A stretch of DNA of 64,000 nucleotides from Allobosea sp039673065 (GTDB taxonomy: Bacteria > Pseudomonadota > Alphaproteobacteria > Rhizobiales > Beijerinckiaceae). Within the stretch, counting starts at the first letter, position 1. Every line of letters starts with the position of its first letter. The position numbers were made by a program, and so were the translations under genes. The stretch covers positions 62,001-126,000 of the forward strand of contig NZ_JBDJKW010000011.1 of assembly GCF_039673065.1 (NCBI RefSeq). Direction: 5' to 3'. Shown piece by piece: positions 36,647-45,687 of this stretch. The notes beneath the pieces are model-generated. The model searched no databases. It saw only the letters and a list, made by a program, of their open reading frames with translations, and was not told the DNA's origin.

Positions 36647-38509
36647 TCAATCGCCCGAACGCGCAGCGAGAAACTGAACGATCTGCTCGGCCAGCGTATC
36701 GACGTCGATATTGCTCGTGTCCAGGCGCAGTTCCGGCGAGTCGGGAGCTTCGTATGGGCTGTCGATTCCGGTGAAGTTGACGAGCTTGCCGGCCTTTGCC
36801 TTGGCGTAGAGGCCCTTCGGATCGCGCTCCATGCAGACCTTGATCGGCGTGTCGACGAAGATCTCGATGAACTCGTCCTCGGCGACCAGCCCCCGCACGA
36901 GCTCCCGTTCGGCCTTGAAGGGTGAGATGAACGCGCAGATGACGATCAGTCCTGCATCTACGAAGAGCCGGGCCACCTCGCCGGCACGCCGGACGTTCTC
37001 GACACGGTCTGCCTCCGTGAAGCCGAGATCGCGATTGAGGCCATGCCTGAGATTGTCGCCGTCGAGCATGTATGTATGACGCCCAGCCGCGTAGAGGCGT
37101 CGCTCCAGGGCCTTCGCAATCGTCGATTTTCCGGAGCCGGACAGACCGGTAAACCAGATGATCAGCGGCTTCTGGCCTTTCGATGCAGCATGGGCTGCCT
37201 TGTCGACGGCCAGGAACTCGCGGCGGATATTGGTGGCGCGCCGCAGTGGGAAGTCGATCATGCCCGCTCCCACCGTCGCGAAGCTGAAGCGGTCGACGAT
37301 GATGAACGAGCCCGTGGCGCGGTTGTCGGAATAGGCGTCGAGGGCGAAGGCCTTGGCCGCTGCCAGATTGCACATGCCGATCTCGTTGAGCTCGAGCCGG
37401 CTGGCGGCAAGGTGGCTGAGCGTGTTGACGTCGACCTTGTGCTTGATGGCCGTGACGCTGACGGGCAGCCATTGCGTTCCAGCGCGCATCAGATAGGAGC
37501 GGCCGGGCAGGAGCGCTTCCTCGCTCATCCAGACGACATGGGCGGCGAACTGATCGGCGAGATGTCCGGGCGCGTCAGGGGCGACAAGCACATCGCCGCG
37601 CGCGATATCGATCTCGCGGTCGAGTACCAGCGTGATGGCGTCGCCGGCCTCGGCCGCTCCGAGGTCGCCTTCCGCCGTCACAATCCGTGCCACGCGCCCC
37701 GTCGTACCTGACGCCGCGACAGCGAGGGTATCACCGGCTGCGAGGCGGCCGGACACGAGCGTTCCGGAGAAGCCGCGGAAGTCCGCGTTCGGCCGGTTGA
37801 CCCATTGCACGGGGAAGCGTACCGGCGCCTGCGCGGCGTCCGCTCCTCTCGCTGCGTCCTCCAGATGGGAAAGCAGCATCGGACCGTCGTACCAGGGCGT
37901 TCGGGGTGAGGGCGCCACCACATTGTCGCCATGGCGCGCCGCGAGCGGGATGGCGGTGATCTCGGCGAAGCCCATCGGTTCGGCGAAGCGCAGGTAGTCC
38001 GCGACGATCTCGCTAAAGCGGCTCTCGTCGAAGTCGACGAGGTCCATCTTGTTGACCGCGAGTACGATGTGGCGGATGCCGAGAAGCGAACAGATGTAGG
38101 AGTGCCGACGCGTCTGTACGAGTACGCCCTTACGGGCATCGACGAGGATCACCGCGAGATCCGCGGTCGAGGCGCCCGTCGCCATGTTGCGGGTGTACTG
38201 CTCGTGCCCGGGCGTGTCGGCGACGATGAAGTTCCGCCTCGGCGTCGAGAAATAGCGGTAGGCGACGTCGATGGTGATGCCCTGCTGCCGTTCGGCCTCG
38301 AGGCCGTCCATCAGCAAGGACAGGTCGATCTCGTCTCCGATGGTGCCATGGGTGCGGCTGTCGCGGGCCAAAGCGGCGAGCTGATCGTCGAAGATCGACG
38401 CGGTTTCGTAGAGCAGGCGGCCGATCAGTGTGGATTTACCGTCATCGACGGAGCCGCAGGCCAGGAAGCGCAGCAGGTCGCGGTCGGCGGTAGGTCGTGG
38501 CGCGCCCAT
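36647..38509 (-). CDS. cysNC: Bifunctional sulfate adenylyltransferase subunit 1 / APS kinase (CysN-CysC, NodQ-like)
   Basis: 620-residue fusion. The N-terminal GTPase has GSVDDGKST (residues 19-27), DTPGHEQYTRNM and NKMD, followed by elongation-factor-like beta-barrels. The C-terminal APS kinase begins near residue 445 with WFTGLSGSGKSTIAKALERRL and YMLDGDNLRHGLNRDLGF. With CysD it makes APS and then PAPS. Its start shares one base with the cysD stop (TGATG). No sulfite-reduction genes are here; a sulfotransferase gene lies at 47.1 kb, so the PAPS is probably for polysaccharide sulfation. Confidence 0.95.
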   Translation of the reverse strand: MGAPRPTADRDLLRFLACGSVDDGKSTLIGRLLYETASIFDDQLAALARDSRTHGTIGDEIDLSLLMDGLEAERQQGITIDVAYRYFSTPRRNFIVADTPGHEQYTRNMATGASTADLAVILVDARKGVLVQTRRHSYICSLLGIRHIVLAVNKMDLVDFDESRFSEIVADYLRFAEPMGFAEITAIPLAARHGDNVVAPSPRTPWYDGPMLLSHLEDAARGADAAQAPVRFPVQWVNRPNADFRGFSGTLVSGRLAAGDTLAVAASGTTGRVARIVTAEGDLGAAEAGDAITLVLDREIDIARGDVLVAPDAPGHLADQFAAHVVWMSEEALLPGRSYLMRAGTQWLPVSVTAIKHKVDVNTLSHLAASRLELNEIGMCNLAAAKAFALDAYSDNRATGSFIIVDRFSFATVGAGMIDFPLRRATNIRREFLAVDKAAHAASKGQKPLIIWFTGLSGSGKSTIAKALERRLYAAGRHTYMLDGDNLRHGLNRDLGFTEADRVENVRRAGEVARLFVDAGLIVICAFISPFKAERELVRGLVAEDEFIEIFVDTPIKVCMERDPKGLYAKAKAGKLVNFTGIDSPYEAPDSPELRLDTSNIDVDTLAEQIVQFLAARSGD

Positions 38510-39405
38510 CAGAAGTAGCCCTCGCGCTTCTTCTTCTCCATCGAGGCGTTATCGTCGCTGTCGATCAGCCGGCCCTCGCGCTCGGACGTGCGGGCGGCGC
38601 GCATTTCGGCGATGATCTCGGGTAGGGTCGAGGCTTGGGACTCGATCGCTCCCGACAACGGGTAGCACCCCAAGGTGCGGAACCGGACCGAACGCACCTC
38701 GACCATCTCCTCCGGTGCGAGCGTCAGCCGGTCGTCATCGACCATGATCCAGGTGCCGGAGCGGCGCACGACCGGACGTGGCTTGGCGAAATACAGCGGT
38801 ACGACCGGGATGTTCTGGTCAAGGATGTAATCCCAGACATCGTATTCGGTCCAGTTGGACAACGGGAAGACACGCAGCGAGGTGCCTGGACGCAGCTTGG
38901 TGTTATAGAGTGACCAAAGTTCGGGGCGTTGCTGCCGCGGATCCCAGCCGTGATGCTCGTCACGGAAGGAGAATACCCGCTCCTTGGCCCGACTCTTCTC
39001 CTCGTCGCGCCGGGCGCCGCCGAAAGCTGCGTCGAACCCGTGCTTGTCGAGCGCCTGCTTCAACCCTTCGGTCTTCATGACCTGGGTGTGCAACGCCGAG
39101 CCTGATCGGATCGGGTCGATGCCGCGTGCCGCCCCCTCCGGATTGATGTGGACGATCAGGTCGAGTTCGAGCCGGCGCGCCGTCTCGTCGCGAAACGCGA
39201 TCATCTCGCTGAACTTCCACGTCGTGTCGACATGCATGAGGGGGAAAGGCAGTCTGCCCGGAAAGAATGCCTTGCGAGCGAGATGAAGCATCACGCTCGA
39301 ATCCTTCCCGATCGAATAGAGCATCACCGGCTTGCGGCACTCTGCAGCGACTTCGCGCAGAATAGAGATCGCTTCCGCTTCGAGATGTTTCAGGTGAGGC
39401 TGCAA
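38509..39405 (-). CDS. cysD: Sulfate adenylyltransferase subunit 2
   Basis: PP-loop ATP sulfurylase small subunit, 298 residues. VMLYSIGKDSSVMLHLARKAF contains the PP-loop. It also shows HVDTTWKFSEMIAFRD, FGGARRDEEKSRAKERVFSFRD and FPLSNWTEYDVWDYI. The protein forms the ATP sulfurylase heterodimer with CysN. Translationally coupled to cysNC. Confidence 0.96.
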   Translation of the reverse strand: MQPHLKHLEAEAISILREVAAECRKPVMLYSIGKDSSVMLHLARKAFFPGRLPFPLMHVDTTWKFSEMIAFRDETARRLELDLIVHINPEGAARGIDPIRSGSALHTQVMKTEGLKQALDKHGFDAAFGGARRDEEKSRAKERVFSFRDEHHGWDPRQQRPELWSLYNTKLRPGTSLRVFPLSNWTEYDVWDYILDQNIPVVPLYFAKPRPVVRRSGTWIMVDDDRLTLAPEEMVEVRSVRFRTLGCYPLSGAIESQASTLPEIIAEMRAARTSEREGRLIDSDDNASMEKKKREGYF

Positions 39406-39586
39406 GCTGGAACTCTTCGGCTGAGCTGCAAGTCAGGATCGGCAGTGCCGAGACGACTTGGTCGCGGCTCGGCTCTTGTTCTAGTGTCGGATACGGTGTC
39501 CTGGTCGCGAGACATGGCTGGTAATCCGCGCTGATCCCGTTCCCCTGACCGATCGACCGGGCCGCCCGGAGCTAGGGAAATTTGAG

Positions 39587-39604
39587 CGCCGCGTCAACGG
39601 CGCG
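39587..39604. repeat. Small hairpin upstream of cysD
   Basis: GCGCCG and CGGCGC flank CGTCAA in the 275-base gap between wecB and cysD. It could end wecB transcription on the minus strand, but no T-tract follows. Confidence 0.3.
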
Positions 39605-39680
39605 GCGCCGTGTCGTCTTCCTTGTCATCATGCGCTGATAAGCCGCCGGTGCCATCGACCCGGATGACGATACCGGAACA

Positions 39681-40727
39681 TCAGCCGGCGATATGGTCGG
39701 CGATCAGCTCTACAATGCGCTGAGATGCGCGGCCCTCGCCGTAAGCCTCGATCTTGCTTCTTGGTGTGGCGAAGGCCTCCGTCGTCCAGAGCCTGTTCCA
39801 GCCAGCTTCAATGGTCTCGACCCACTCGGTCTCGTCGCGCAGCGTAATGCAGGGAACGCCATGGAAATAGGCTTCCTTCTGCAGTCCCCCAGAATCGGTG
39901 AAAACGCCGGTAGCGTGGTGGACGAGTTGCGTCATGTCGAGATAGCCCAGCGGGCCAAGGAGCGTGATGCCGCGCGGGATCGCGAGCCTGTCGGCGATCA
40001 ACTTGCGGGTCCGGGGATGGAGCGGCATCAGGATGGGGGTCTGCCTGGCGGCTTCCCCAAGCCAGGCGAAGACACGCGTAAGACGATCGGGATCGTCGGT
40101 ATTCTCGGCACGATGGATCGTGCTGACCGCGTAGGTCTTCGGGGCGACGCTCAGGGTCTCGAGGATCGTCGAGCGTTGCGCCGCCCGCTCGATCGCCGCC
40201 AGCGTCGTGTCGTACATGACATCGCCGGTGGCGTGGACACCTTCGGTGACTCCTTCGTGCGCGAGATTGTCGATGGCCGTCCGTGTCGGGCAGAACAGCA
40301 GCGCGCTCACATGGTCCGTGACCACGCGGTTGATCTCCTCCGGCATCTTACGGTTGAACGAGCGCAGGCCCGCCTCGACATGGGCTACGGGAATATGCAG
40401 CTTCGCCGCGGCGAGTGCTCCGGCCATTGTCGAATTCGTGTCGCCATAAACGAGGACCATGTCCGGCTTCTCATGAAGCATGACGGCTTCGAGCTTTTCC
40501 AGCATTCGGCCGGTCATGGCGCCATGGCCGACGCTATTGATGTCCAAGTTGTGCGTCGGCGCGGGAATGTTCAGTTCATCGAAGAAGATGTCGGACATGT
40601 CCGCGTCGAAATGCTGTCCGGTGTGGACCAGGATCTCACGGATGCCTTTCGCGGCGAGGGCGTGGCTGACCGGCGCAGCCTTGATGAATTGTGGCCGCGC
40701 GCCGACGACAGTCAGGATTTTCGCCAT
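39681..40727 (-). CDS. wecB: Non-hydrolysing UDP-N-acetylglucosamine 2-epimerase family, probably WbpI-like
   Basis: 348-residue UDP-sugar 2-epimerase. Family motifs are VVGARPQFIKAAPVS, VHTGQHFDADMSDIFFDEL, YGDTNSTMAGALAA, HVEAGLRSFNRKMPEEINR, STIHRAENTDD and FTDSGGLQKEAYFHGVPC. The wording near VHTGQHFDADMSDIFF and LVYGDTNST is, from memory, closer to WbpI (UDP-GlcNAc3NAcA 2-epimerase) than to E. coli WecB. That would give a UDP-2,3-diacetamido-mannuronic acid precursor, consistent with the WbpE-like aminotransferase and the amidation genes. Divergent from the regulator at 40979. Confidence 0.88.
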   Translation of the reverse strand: MAKILTVVGARPQFIKAAPVSHALAAKGIREILVHTGQHFDADMSDIFFDELNIPAPTHNLDINSVGHGAMTGRMLEKLEAVMLHEKPDMVLVYGDTNSTMAGALAAAKLHIPVAHVEAGLRSFNRKMPEEINRVVTDHVSALLFCPTRTAIDNLAHEGVTEGVHATGDVMYDTTLAAIERAAQRSTILETLSVAPKTYAVSTIHRAENTDDPDRLTRVFAWLGEAARQTPILMPLHPRTRKLIADRLAIPRGITLLGPLGYLDMTQLVHHATGVFTDSGGLQKEAYFHGVPCITLRDETEWVETIEAGWNRLWTTEAFATPRSKIEAYGEGRASQRIVELIADHIAG

Positions 40728-40941
40728 GAGTTCTCCGCGTCACCGTTCCAGCCGATCGGCCCAAGTCGGGGGGCTTATCGGCATAGAAAACCGGCTTTTG
40801 CAATAGAGGCGAGTTGGCGGGCGACAGCGCTCGGCTCGGTCCGGCTCTGCCGGGGCGGCGCAGCCGCTCATGTCTCAGCGCAGCCATCTGCGAAAGGACC
40901 CGGCTGAAGACGAACGTAACGGCCCCGCGGCAATCATCTCC

Positions 40942-40974
40942 TGAACGAGGCGCTTGACGTTCAGAAGATGAACG
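40942..40974. promoter_or_regulatory. Repeated TGAACG half-sites before the winged-helix regulator
   Basis: TGAACG at 40942, its complement CGTTCA at 40958 and TGAACG again at 40969 lie just ahead of the regulator ATG (40979). CGTTCA-GAAGA-TGAACG is a perfect inverted repeat with a 5-base spacer. Position and symmetry suggest an autoregulatory operator in the divergent wecB/regulator gap. Confidence 0.45.
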
Positions 40975-40978
40975 CACT

Positions 40979-41656
40979 ATGGCTCAACGCCGCAACGGAA
41001 CTTTTCTCCTCATGCTGTCTCCCTCCCGCGGCGAAGAGTCGGACGCCCGCGTCCTGCTCAACCTGCTCAACTCAGTCGAGCGGGATGGTTCTCAGTCGCA
41101 GCGCCGTCTTGCTGCGGAGCTCGGTATTTCCCTCGGTCTCGTCAATGCGTATCTGCGACGCTGTATCAAGAAGGGACTGATCAAGTCGCAGCAGGTGCCG
41201 GCGCGACGCTATGTCTACTATCTCACTCCGCGCGGGTTTTCGGAGAAGACCGGACTGGTCGTCCGCTATCTCTCCCATTCATTCGAATTTTTCCGGCAGG
41301 CCAAGGAAGATTGCGCAAGCCTGCTAAGGCAGGCTCATGCCGAAGGCAGGAGCAGCATCGTCCTGATCGGAAAGTCGGACCTTGCTGAAATCGCGGTGAT
41401 CTGCGCGATGGAGTTCAATATTCGCATTCTCGCGGTCGTGGATGCGGCTTCGGCCGAGAACTGCCGCTATATGGGCGTGCCGTTGATCGCCGGGCTCGAC
41501 GATCTGGCGCAGGAGCCGGATGCTTTGCTAGTGACTGATCTGCGGCAGCCCCGTGCTATGTACGACGCGGCCTGCGCGCGCTATGGCCGCGATCGGGTCA
41601 TGGTCCCCAGGCTGCTCTATCTCGATCCCGGCCCCTCGCCGGAGGTCAGGTCATGA
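40979..41656 (+). CDS. Winged helix-turn-helix regulator with a C-terminal Rossmann-like domain
   Basis: 225 residues. The N-terminal third is a winged helix (RRLAAELGISLGLVNAYLRRCIKKGLIK, then wing PARRYVYYLTPRG). The rest (IVLIGKSDLAEIAVICAMEFNIRILAVVD..CRYMGVPLIAGLDDL) looks like a nucleotide- or CoA-type Rossmann domain, seen in regulators beside exopolysaccharide genes. The ATG at 40979 overlaps an operator-like repeat region; an ATG at 40968 is in another frame. First gene of the plus-strand export operon, so probably its regulator; ligand unknown. Confidence 0.82.
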   Translation: MAQRRNGTFLLMLSPSRGEESDARVLLNLLNSVERDGSQSQRRLAAELGISLGLVNAYLRRCIKKGLIKSQQVPARRYVYYLTPRGFSEKTGLVVRYLSHSFEFFRQAKEDCASLLRQAHAEGRSSIVLIGKSDLAEIAVICAMEFNIRILAVVDAASAENCRYMGVPLIAGLDDLAQEPDALLVTDLRQPRAMYDAACARYGRDRVMVPRLLYLDPGPSPEVRS

Positions 41657-41751
41657 AGGTTGCAAGGAAAGCCCGGCGGCGTACGGGGCGGATATTGCCG
41701 CGATCGGCAAACGGGACATCAATCGAGATGAGCGAAGTTGGCCGAGGATGA
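41653..41751 (+). CDS. 32-codon coupled small ORF (possible leader peptide)
   Basis: ATG at 41653 follows a strong GGAGG at 41641-41645 and overlaps the regulator stop (ATGA). Its own TGA at 41749-41751 overlaps the ATG of the next gene (again ATGA). The product would be a very basic 32-residue peptide (KVARKARRRTGRILPRS...). It may serve only to pass ribosomes to the downstream glycosyltransferase-like gene, which has no good ribosome-binding site of its own. It could instead be the remnant N-terminus of that gene after a frameshift. Confidence 0.45.
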   Translation: MKVARKARRRTGRILPRSANGTSIEMSEVGRG

Positions 41752-43847
41752 GCGGGCGGATGAAGAAACTCGGTTTTTGGGGCGGTCTTGCCGCCACTGC
41801 GCTGGTGAGCGCCTGGCTGGCCGGCGTGCTCACCGGGAGCGCGCATGATGCGATCGCGACGTTCCTGCCCTTGAGCCGGGGCTTCCTGCCGTCGACCGGG
41901 CAACTCTTCGTCATGGCGCTCGCTCTGCTCCTGACGGTTGTGGCGACACGGAATTCAATTGAAACGTACAGGCATGCCGCCTTGCGCCGCTCTGCCCGGG
42001 TTTGTGTAATCTGGGCGGTCGGCGCCGTCCTCATTTGGCTGGCGATGCAGTTTTTTGCCGGAGCGCTGCACGGCCTCGACACCGTTTTCCCGCTGCTCGC
42101 CGGTGCTGTGCTCGCTACGGGCCTCGTCTGCTTGCGCCTCGTCCTGCCCGGTACGTCGCAGGCCGTATATGTCGTCACAGCGCTCGTACCCTTCACGCTC
42201 ATCGTGCTGCTGCAGGGATCGCTGGCTGCACGGTTCGATGATTTGGCTCGCAATCTGGCGGCCAACTCTCTGGAAGGCCTTCTTGCCTCCTCCCTCGTCC
42301 AGCCGCTGACCTTCGCCGTCGCCTGCGCTGCGTCCGCCTTGGCACTGCGCGGACGCATCATGCCAGGCGCCGATATCGGGGTCCTATTGGTGAACCTCGT
42401 TGCCTGGGTGTTGGCGGCACATCTGGCCTGGATCGTCCTTCTGTTCGTGTTCGGCGTCGCCGACGTGCCGCGATGGCTACCGATCTTGACCGCGCTCGTG
42501 ATGGCGCTCACCGGAATCGTCGCCGCGGCCGTTCGACTTGCGCGCACGCCGGACGGTCTTCTGGCGGGAGTGCCCGGTGGCGATCAGGGCACTGCTGAGG
42601 TCGCTCTCGTCACGTCGCCGCCCGGTGACCACCGGGCTTGGCTGATCGCTGGCGACACGACCGCTGCCCGGGCAGTTAAGCATGGCCGCGCTTTGGCGGC
42701 CCAGGGATGGAACGTCGTCTTTTGCAGTGCCGGCAGTGCGCCGCAGGCTGCGTCCGGTTGGACATGCATCCGGCTTGCGCCCCCCACGCATATTCCGAAC
42801 AGGATCCGGATGATTGCCAGCTTGGCGGAGGCGGTGGGCCTCTTCTTCGCCCGAAGCGGCGGTGAGCGGCTGGCGGGCTGGGGCGCGCGTCTCGCGCGTA
42901 TCTGCCGGCTCGATTCCGCTCATCAGGATCGCGAGTTGCAGCGGCTCGCCGCGAAGCATCGAGAGCTCAGGCCCGATCTCGTCATCGCTTTCGATCTGGA
43001 CGGTGCGCGTGGCGCTCACAACCTCGCGCATAGTATCGGTGCCGCTTTCGCGATCGACCTCGTCGATGAGCCGGCGAGCCAGTTCGACCACGATTCCGAA
43101 TGGGCACGCGACGAGAAGCCCGTTATCGCCCGCATTCAGAAGCACTATCTCAGCCGCGCCGACCTCGTTATCGCTTCAAGCGAGGGGCTCGCCGAAGCCC
43201 TCGCGGGTGATGCGCCCCTGAAGGGCGCGCCCATCGTGATACGCGACCTGCCGCCGAACCAGCCGCAGGAGTTCCGTGCCGTCGGCGAGCGTATCAAGGT
43301 TCTCTACCAGGGAGATCTGTCGCGTCCTCGCGAACTCGCGGCCGCGATTGAATCGGTGAAGCTCTGGCGGCCCGAATTCGAACTGATCCTGCGCGGCGAA
43401 GGGGATCCGGCCCATATCGCCGATCTCAAGCGCCATGCCGCCAGGATGAACGTGGCCGATCGGGTGTCTTTCCAGCCGGCACGACCAGCAGACCCTGTCG
43501 CTGCTATGGCGAGCGCCGATGTCGGGTTCTTCAGTTACGGCCTGAGTGCTGCCCGGCGTCGCTTCCTGCTGCCGGCCGAGCTGTTCGGGTATGTGATGGC
43601 AGGGTTGGCTGTCTGTGTCAGCAGCCTCGATGAGGTCGGCAAAATCGTTATGGCAGGCGACATCGGCAAGCTTATCCAGGGGGGGGCGCCGCAGGACATA
43701 GCCGTCGCTGTCAATGCACTGAACCGCGAGAACATTGAGGCGTATAAGCGCGCTTCGCTGAGGGCGTCGGCGAAGTTGAACTGGGACGTCGAAAGTATGC
43801 GCCTAGTCGATGCGTGCCGCCAGACCGTTTCACGGCATCGCTCCTGA
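41748..43847 (+). CDS. 8-TM membrane module fused to a degenerate GT4-type glycosyltransferase domain
   Basis: 699 residues. Residues 1 to about 320 hold eight predicted helices; helix 7 contains AWVLAAHLAWI and helix 8 starts RWLPILTAL. Residues from about 350 align with the GT4 domains of this locus (DLVIAFDLDGARGAHNLA; VGERIKVLYQGDLSRPRELA; DVGFFSYGLS), but key residues differ. The DxHEY motif is DLVDE (439-440 region). YHG is YQG. LPNKFFEY is LPAELFGY, so Lys becomes Glu611 and Glu becomes Gly614. It is probably not a normal transferase and may be a scaffold or regulator. It sits directly before wzm. Start at 41748 (or 41760). Confidence 0.8.
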   Translation: MSGRMKKLGFWGGLAATALVSAWLAGVLTGSAHDAIATFLPLSRGFLPSTGQLFVMALALLLTVVATRNSIETYRHAALRRSARVCVIWAVGAVLIWLAMQFFAGALHGLDTVFPLLAGAVLATGLVCLRLVLPGTSQAVYVVTALVPFTLIVLLQGSLAARFDDLARNLAANSLEGLLASSLVQPLTFAVACAASALALRGRIMPGADIGVLLVNLVAWVLAAHLAWIVLLFVFGVADVPRWLPILTALVMALTGIVAAAVRLARTPDGLLAGVPGGDQGTAEVALVTSPPGDHRAWLIAGDTTAARAVKHGRALAAQGWNVVFCSAGSAPQAASGWTCIRLAPPTHIPNRIRMIASLAEAVGLFFARSGGERLAGWGARLARICRLDSAHQDRELQRLAAKHRELRPDLVIAFDLDGARGAHNLAHSIGAAFAIDLVDEPASQFDHDSEWARDEKPVIARIQKHYLSRADLVIASSEGLAEALAGDAPLKGAPIVIRDLPPNQPQEFRAVGERIKVLYQGDLSRPRELAAAIESVKLWRPEFELILRGEGDPAHIADLKRHAARMNVADRVSFQPARPADPVAAMASADVGFFSYGLSAARRRFLLPAELFGYVMAGLAVCVSSLDEVGKIVMAGDIGKLIQGGAPQDIAVAVNALNRENIEAYKRASLRASAKLNWDVESMRLVDACRQTVSRHRS

Positions 43848-43905
43848 CCTGCAACGCATGCCGCCCGATCACTGATCGGCAACAGCAACCGATAGGGCAT
43901 TCCTC

Positions 43906-44703
43906 GTGAACTTTCTGCTCAGCCCCTTTCAGTCGATCTGGCGGCACCGCCGGATTTTGCTGCTCACCTCGATCCACGAGGTGCGAACACAATATGCCGG
44001 CTCGTTCCTCGGGAGCGCCTGGCTTGTCATCGGGCAGTTGATGGTGCTGGCGATCTACGCGACCACATATGTCGTGATCTTCCGGATTCGCCCAGTGGAC
44101 ATGACCGTCTACGAGTACATCCTTTATGTGTTCTGTGGCCTGACCTCATTTCTGCCGTTCTCCAACGGCCTCTCCGCTGGGTCGTTGTCGCTTGTCGCTA
44201 ATCGTACCGTGCTCCTAAATACGGTGTTCCCGGCAGAACTCATTCCGTTCCGCGTCGTGCTGGTGGCAAGCGTCGGCATGCCCGTGGGCTCGCTCATTTT
44301 GCTGTTCGCGGATCTAGGTCTTAGCCAACTCGCTTGGACGACCTTGCTGGTTCCCGTGGTTATGGTGCTCCAACTCCTGTTCGTGGCGGGCCTGGTCTGG
44401 ATGCTGTCGCTCGTGGCGCTGGTGCTGCGCGACGTGCAGCACATGATCCAATATGCGACCATGATGCTGGCCGTTATCACACCCATCGCGTATACGCCGC
44501 CGATGGTGCCGGATGCGCTCAAGATTCTGATATACGTCAATCCGCTGTCCTATTTCGTGATCAGCTTCCAGTATCTGATCATCCTGAACAGGTTGCCGGA
44601 GTTGAAGATCCTGTTGCCGATGATCGCGTTGAGCCTGACATCTTTCTGTCTCGGCTATTTCGTCATCCGCCGCGCGAAGGGAGCATTCTATGACTATGCC
44701 TGA
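43906..44703 (+). CDS. wzm: ABC-2 type polysaccharide export permease (Wzm)
   Basis: Inner-membrane permease of 265 residues with six helices. It moves a lipid-linked polysaccharide to the periplasmic face. Recognisable parts are RRILLLTSIHEVRTQYAGSFLGSAWLVIGQLMVLAIYATTYVVIF, the FLPFSNGLSAGSLSLVANRTVLLNTVFPAELIPFR region and TPIAYTPPMVPDALKILIYVNPLSYF. The start is GTG at 43906 after TAGGGCATTCCTC. Partner of Wzt at 45684, from which a methyltransferase gene separates it. Confidence 0.92.
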   Translation: MNFLLSPFQSIWRHRRILLLTSIHEVRTQYAGSFLGSAWLVIGQLMVLAIYATTYVVIFRIRPVDMTVYEYILYVFCGLTSFLPFSNGLSAGSLSLVANRTVLLNTVFPAELIPFRVVLVASVGMPVGSLILLFADLGLSQLAWTTLLVPVVMVLQLLFVAGLVWMLSLVALVLRDVQHMIQYATMMLAVITPIAYTPPMVPDALKILIYVNPLSYFVISFQYLIILNRLPELKILLPMIALSLTSFCLGYFVIRRAKGAFYDYA

Positions 44704-44733
44704 CCTGTCCGCGCCCGCAGGAGCGTCTCAGCA

Positions 44734-45687
44734 ATGATTGTCTGCGTCGATTGCCGTAAACCATTGCCGGAACAAACGGCCCGCTGCACGGCGTGCGGAT
44801 GGCAGGCGCGGATGGAAAACACCGTCCTGAATTTCCTCAGCAGCAAAGACCGGGCTAGCGAGGAGACGTCAGAGTACATCGAAACCTACGATGCGCTGGC
44901 CGAGCGGAACCTGTCCCGGCCGGTCGAGGCCAACGACTATGTCGAAAGCCTCGCGATCGGTTGCGCGCAGCAGATCGGGTCGGTCGAAGGCAAGGATGTG
45001 TGCGACGTCGGCTCGGGCCGCGGCTTCTTCGTAAAGCTCATGCTGGAGGCCAAGGCGCGTTCGGTGACGGCCGTCGATATCGCGGCGCCCGCGCTTGCTA
45101 AGGTCGCCGAGACGTATGGCGTCCGCTCTCTCATGGCCAACGCCGAAAATCTCCCGTTCGAGCGCGAGTTTGACGTGCTGGTGGCGACCGACATCGTCGA
45201 GCATGTCCTGAACGTGTCGAATTTTCTCGTCAGCGCGAACTGGGCGTTGCGCGACAACGGCCTGCTGGTGGTTCGCGTCCCCTATCTGGAGAACATGATT
45301 GGCTACTCGAACTTCTTCGGGCTGCCGATGCACTACACTCATCTGCGAACCTACGATAAGCGCCTGATCGTCCACACCGTCGAAGACGCCGGCTTCAAGG
45401 TCGAGCGAGTCTTTTATGACGGCTTTCGGTTCGATTACATGAACCGGTTCTGGGACCGCGTGCCGGCTGTGAAGGCTTGGCTGCAGACCGTCATTCGCGA
45501 CCGGTATGGACGAGGCAACATCACCAACCTGAACAAGCTCATCTGCCACATGCTCATGAAGCCGATCGAGGTGGGCGTCGTCGCGCGCAAGGTGAGCCAC
45601 ATTGATGCGCAGGACTACCATGCGGATCTCAAGGAGTTCTACGAGAACCGCAAAAGCCGCACCCCGGTGAGCGGCGAAGCGCAATGA
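44734..45687 (+). CDS. SAM-dependent methyltransferase with N-terminal zinc ribbon
   Basis: Class I methyltransferase of 317 residues. The N-terminus has a CxxC...CxxC zinc ribbon (Cys4, Cys7, Cys18, Cys21). SAM motif I is DVGSGRGFF (91-99), with the acidic TAVDIA after it, and VATDIVEHVLNVSNF is the post-I region. Location between wzm and wzt, and overlap of its stop with wzt (ATGA), suggest it methylates the polysaccharide, perhaps the non-reducing end that the Wzt C-terminal domain recognises, as WbdD does in E. coli O8/O9a. This role is inference. Confidence 0.85.
   Translation: MIVCVDCRKPLPEQTARCTACGWQARMENTVLNFLSSKDRASEETSEYIETYDALAERNLSRPVEANDYVESLAIGCAQQIGSVEGKDVCDVGSGRGFFVKLMLEAKARSVTAVDIAAPALAKVAETYGVRSLMANAENLPFEREFDVLVATDIVEHVLNVSNFLVSANWALRDNGLLVVRVPYLENMIGYSNFFGLPMHYTHLRTYDKRLIVHTVEDAGFKVERVFYDGFRFDYMNRFWDRVPAVKAWLQTVIRDRYGRGNITNLNKLICHMLMKPIEVGVVARKVSHIDAQDYHADLKEFYENRKSRTPVSGEAQ

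Noticed and set aside
24896..39405. A Nod-factor (nodulation) cluster, given NodU-like carbamoyltransferase, NodQ-like CysNC and a sulfotransferase
   Set aside because: No nodA, nodB, nodC or nod-box was seen, and the neighbours are O-polysaccharide genes. The families are broader than nodulation.
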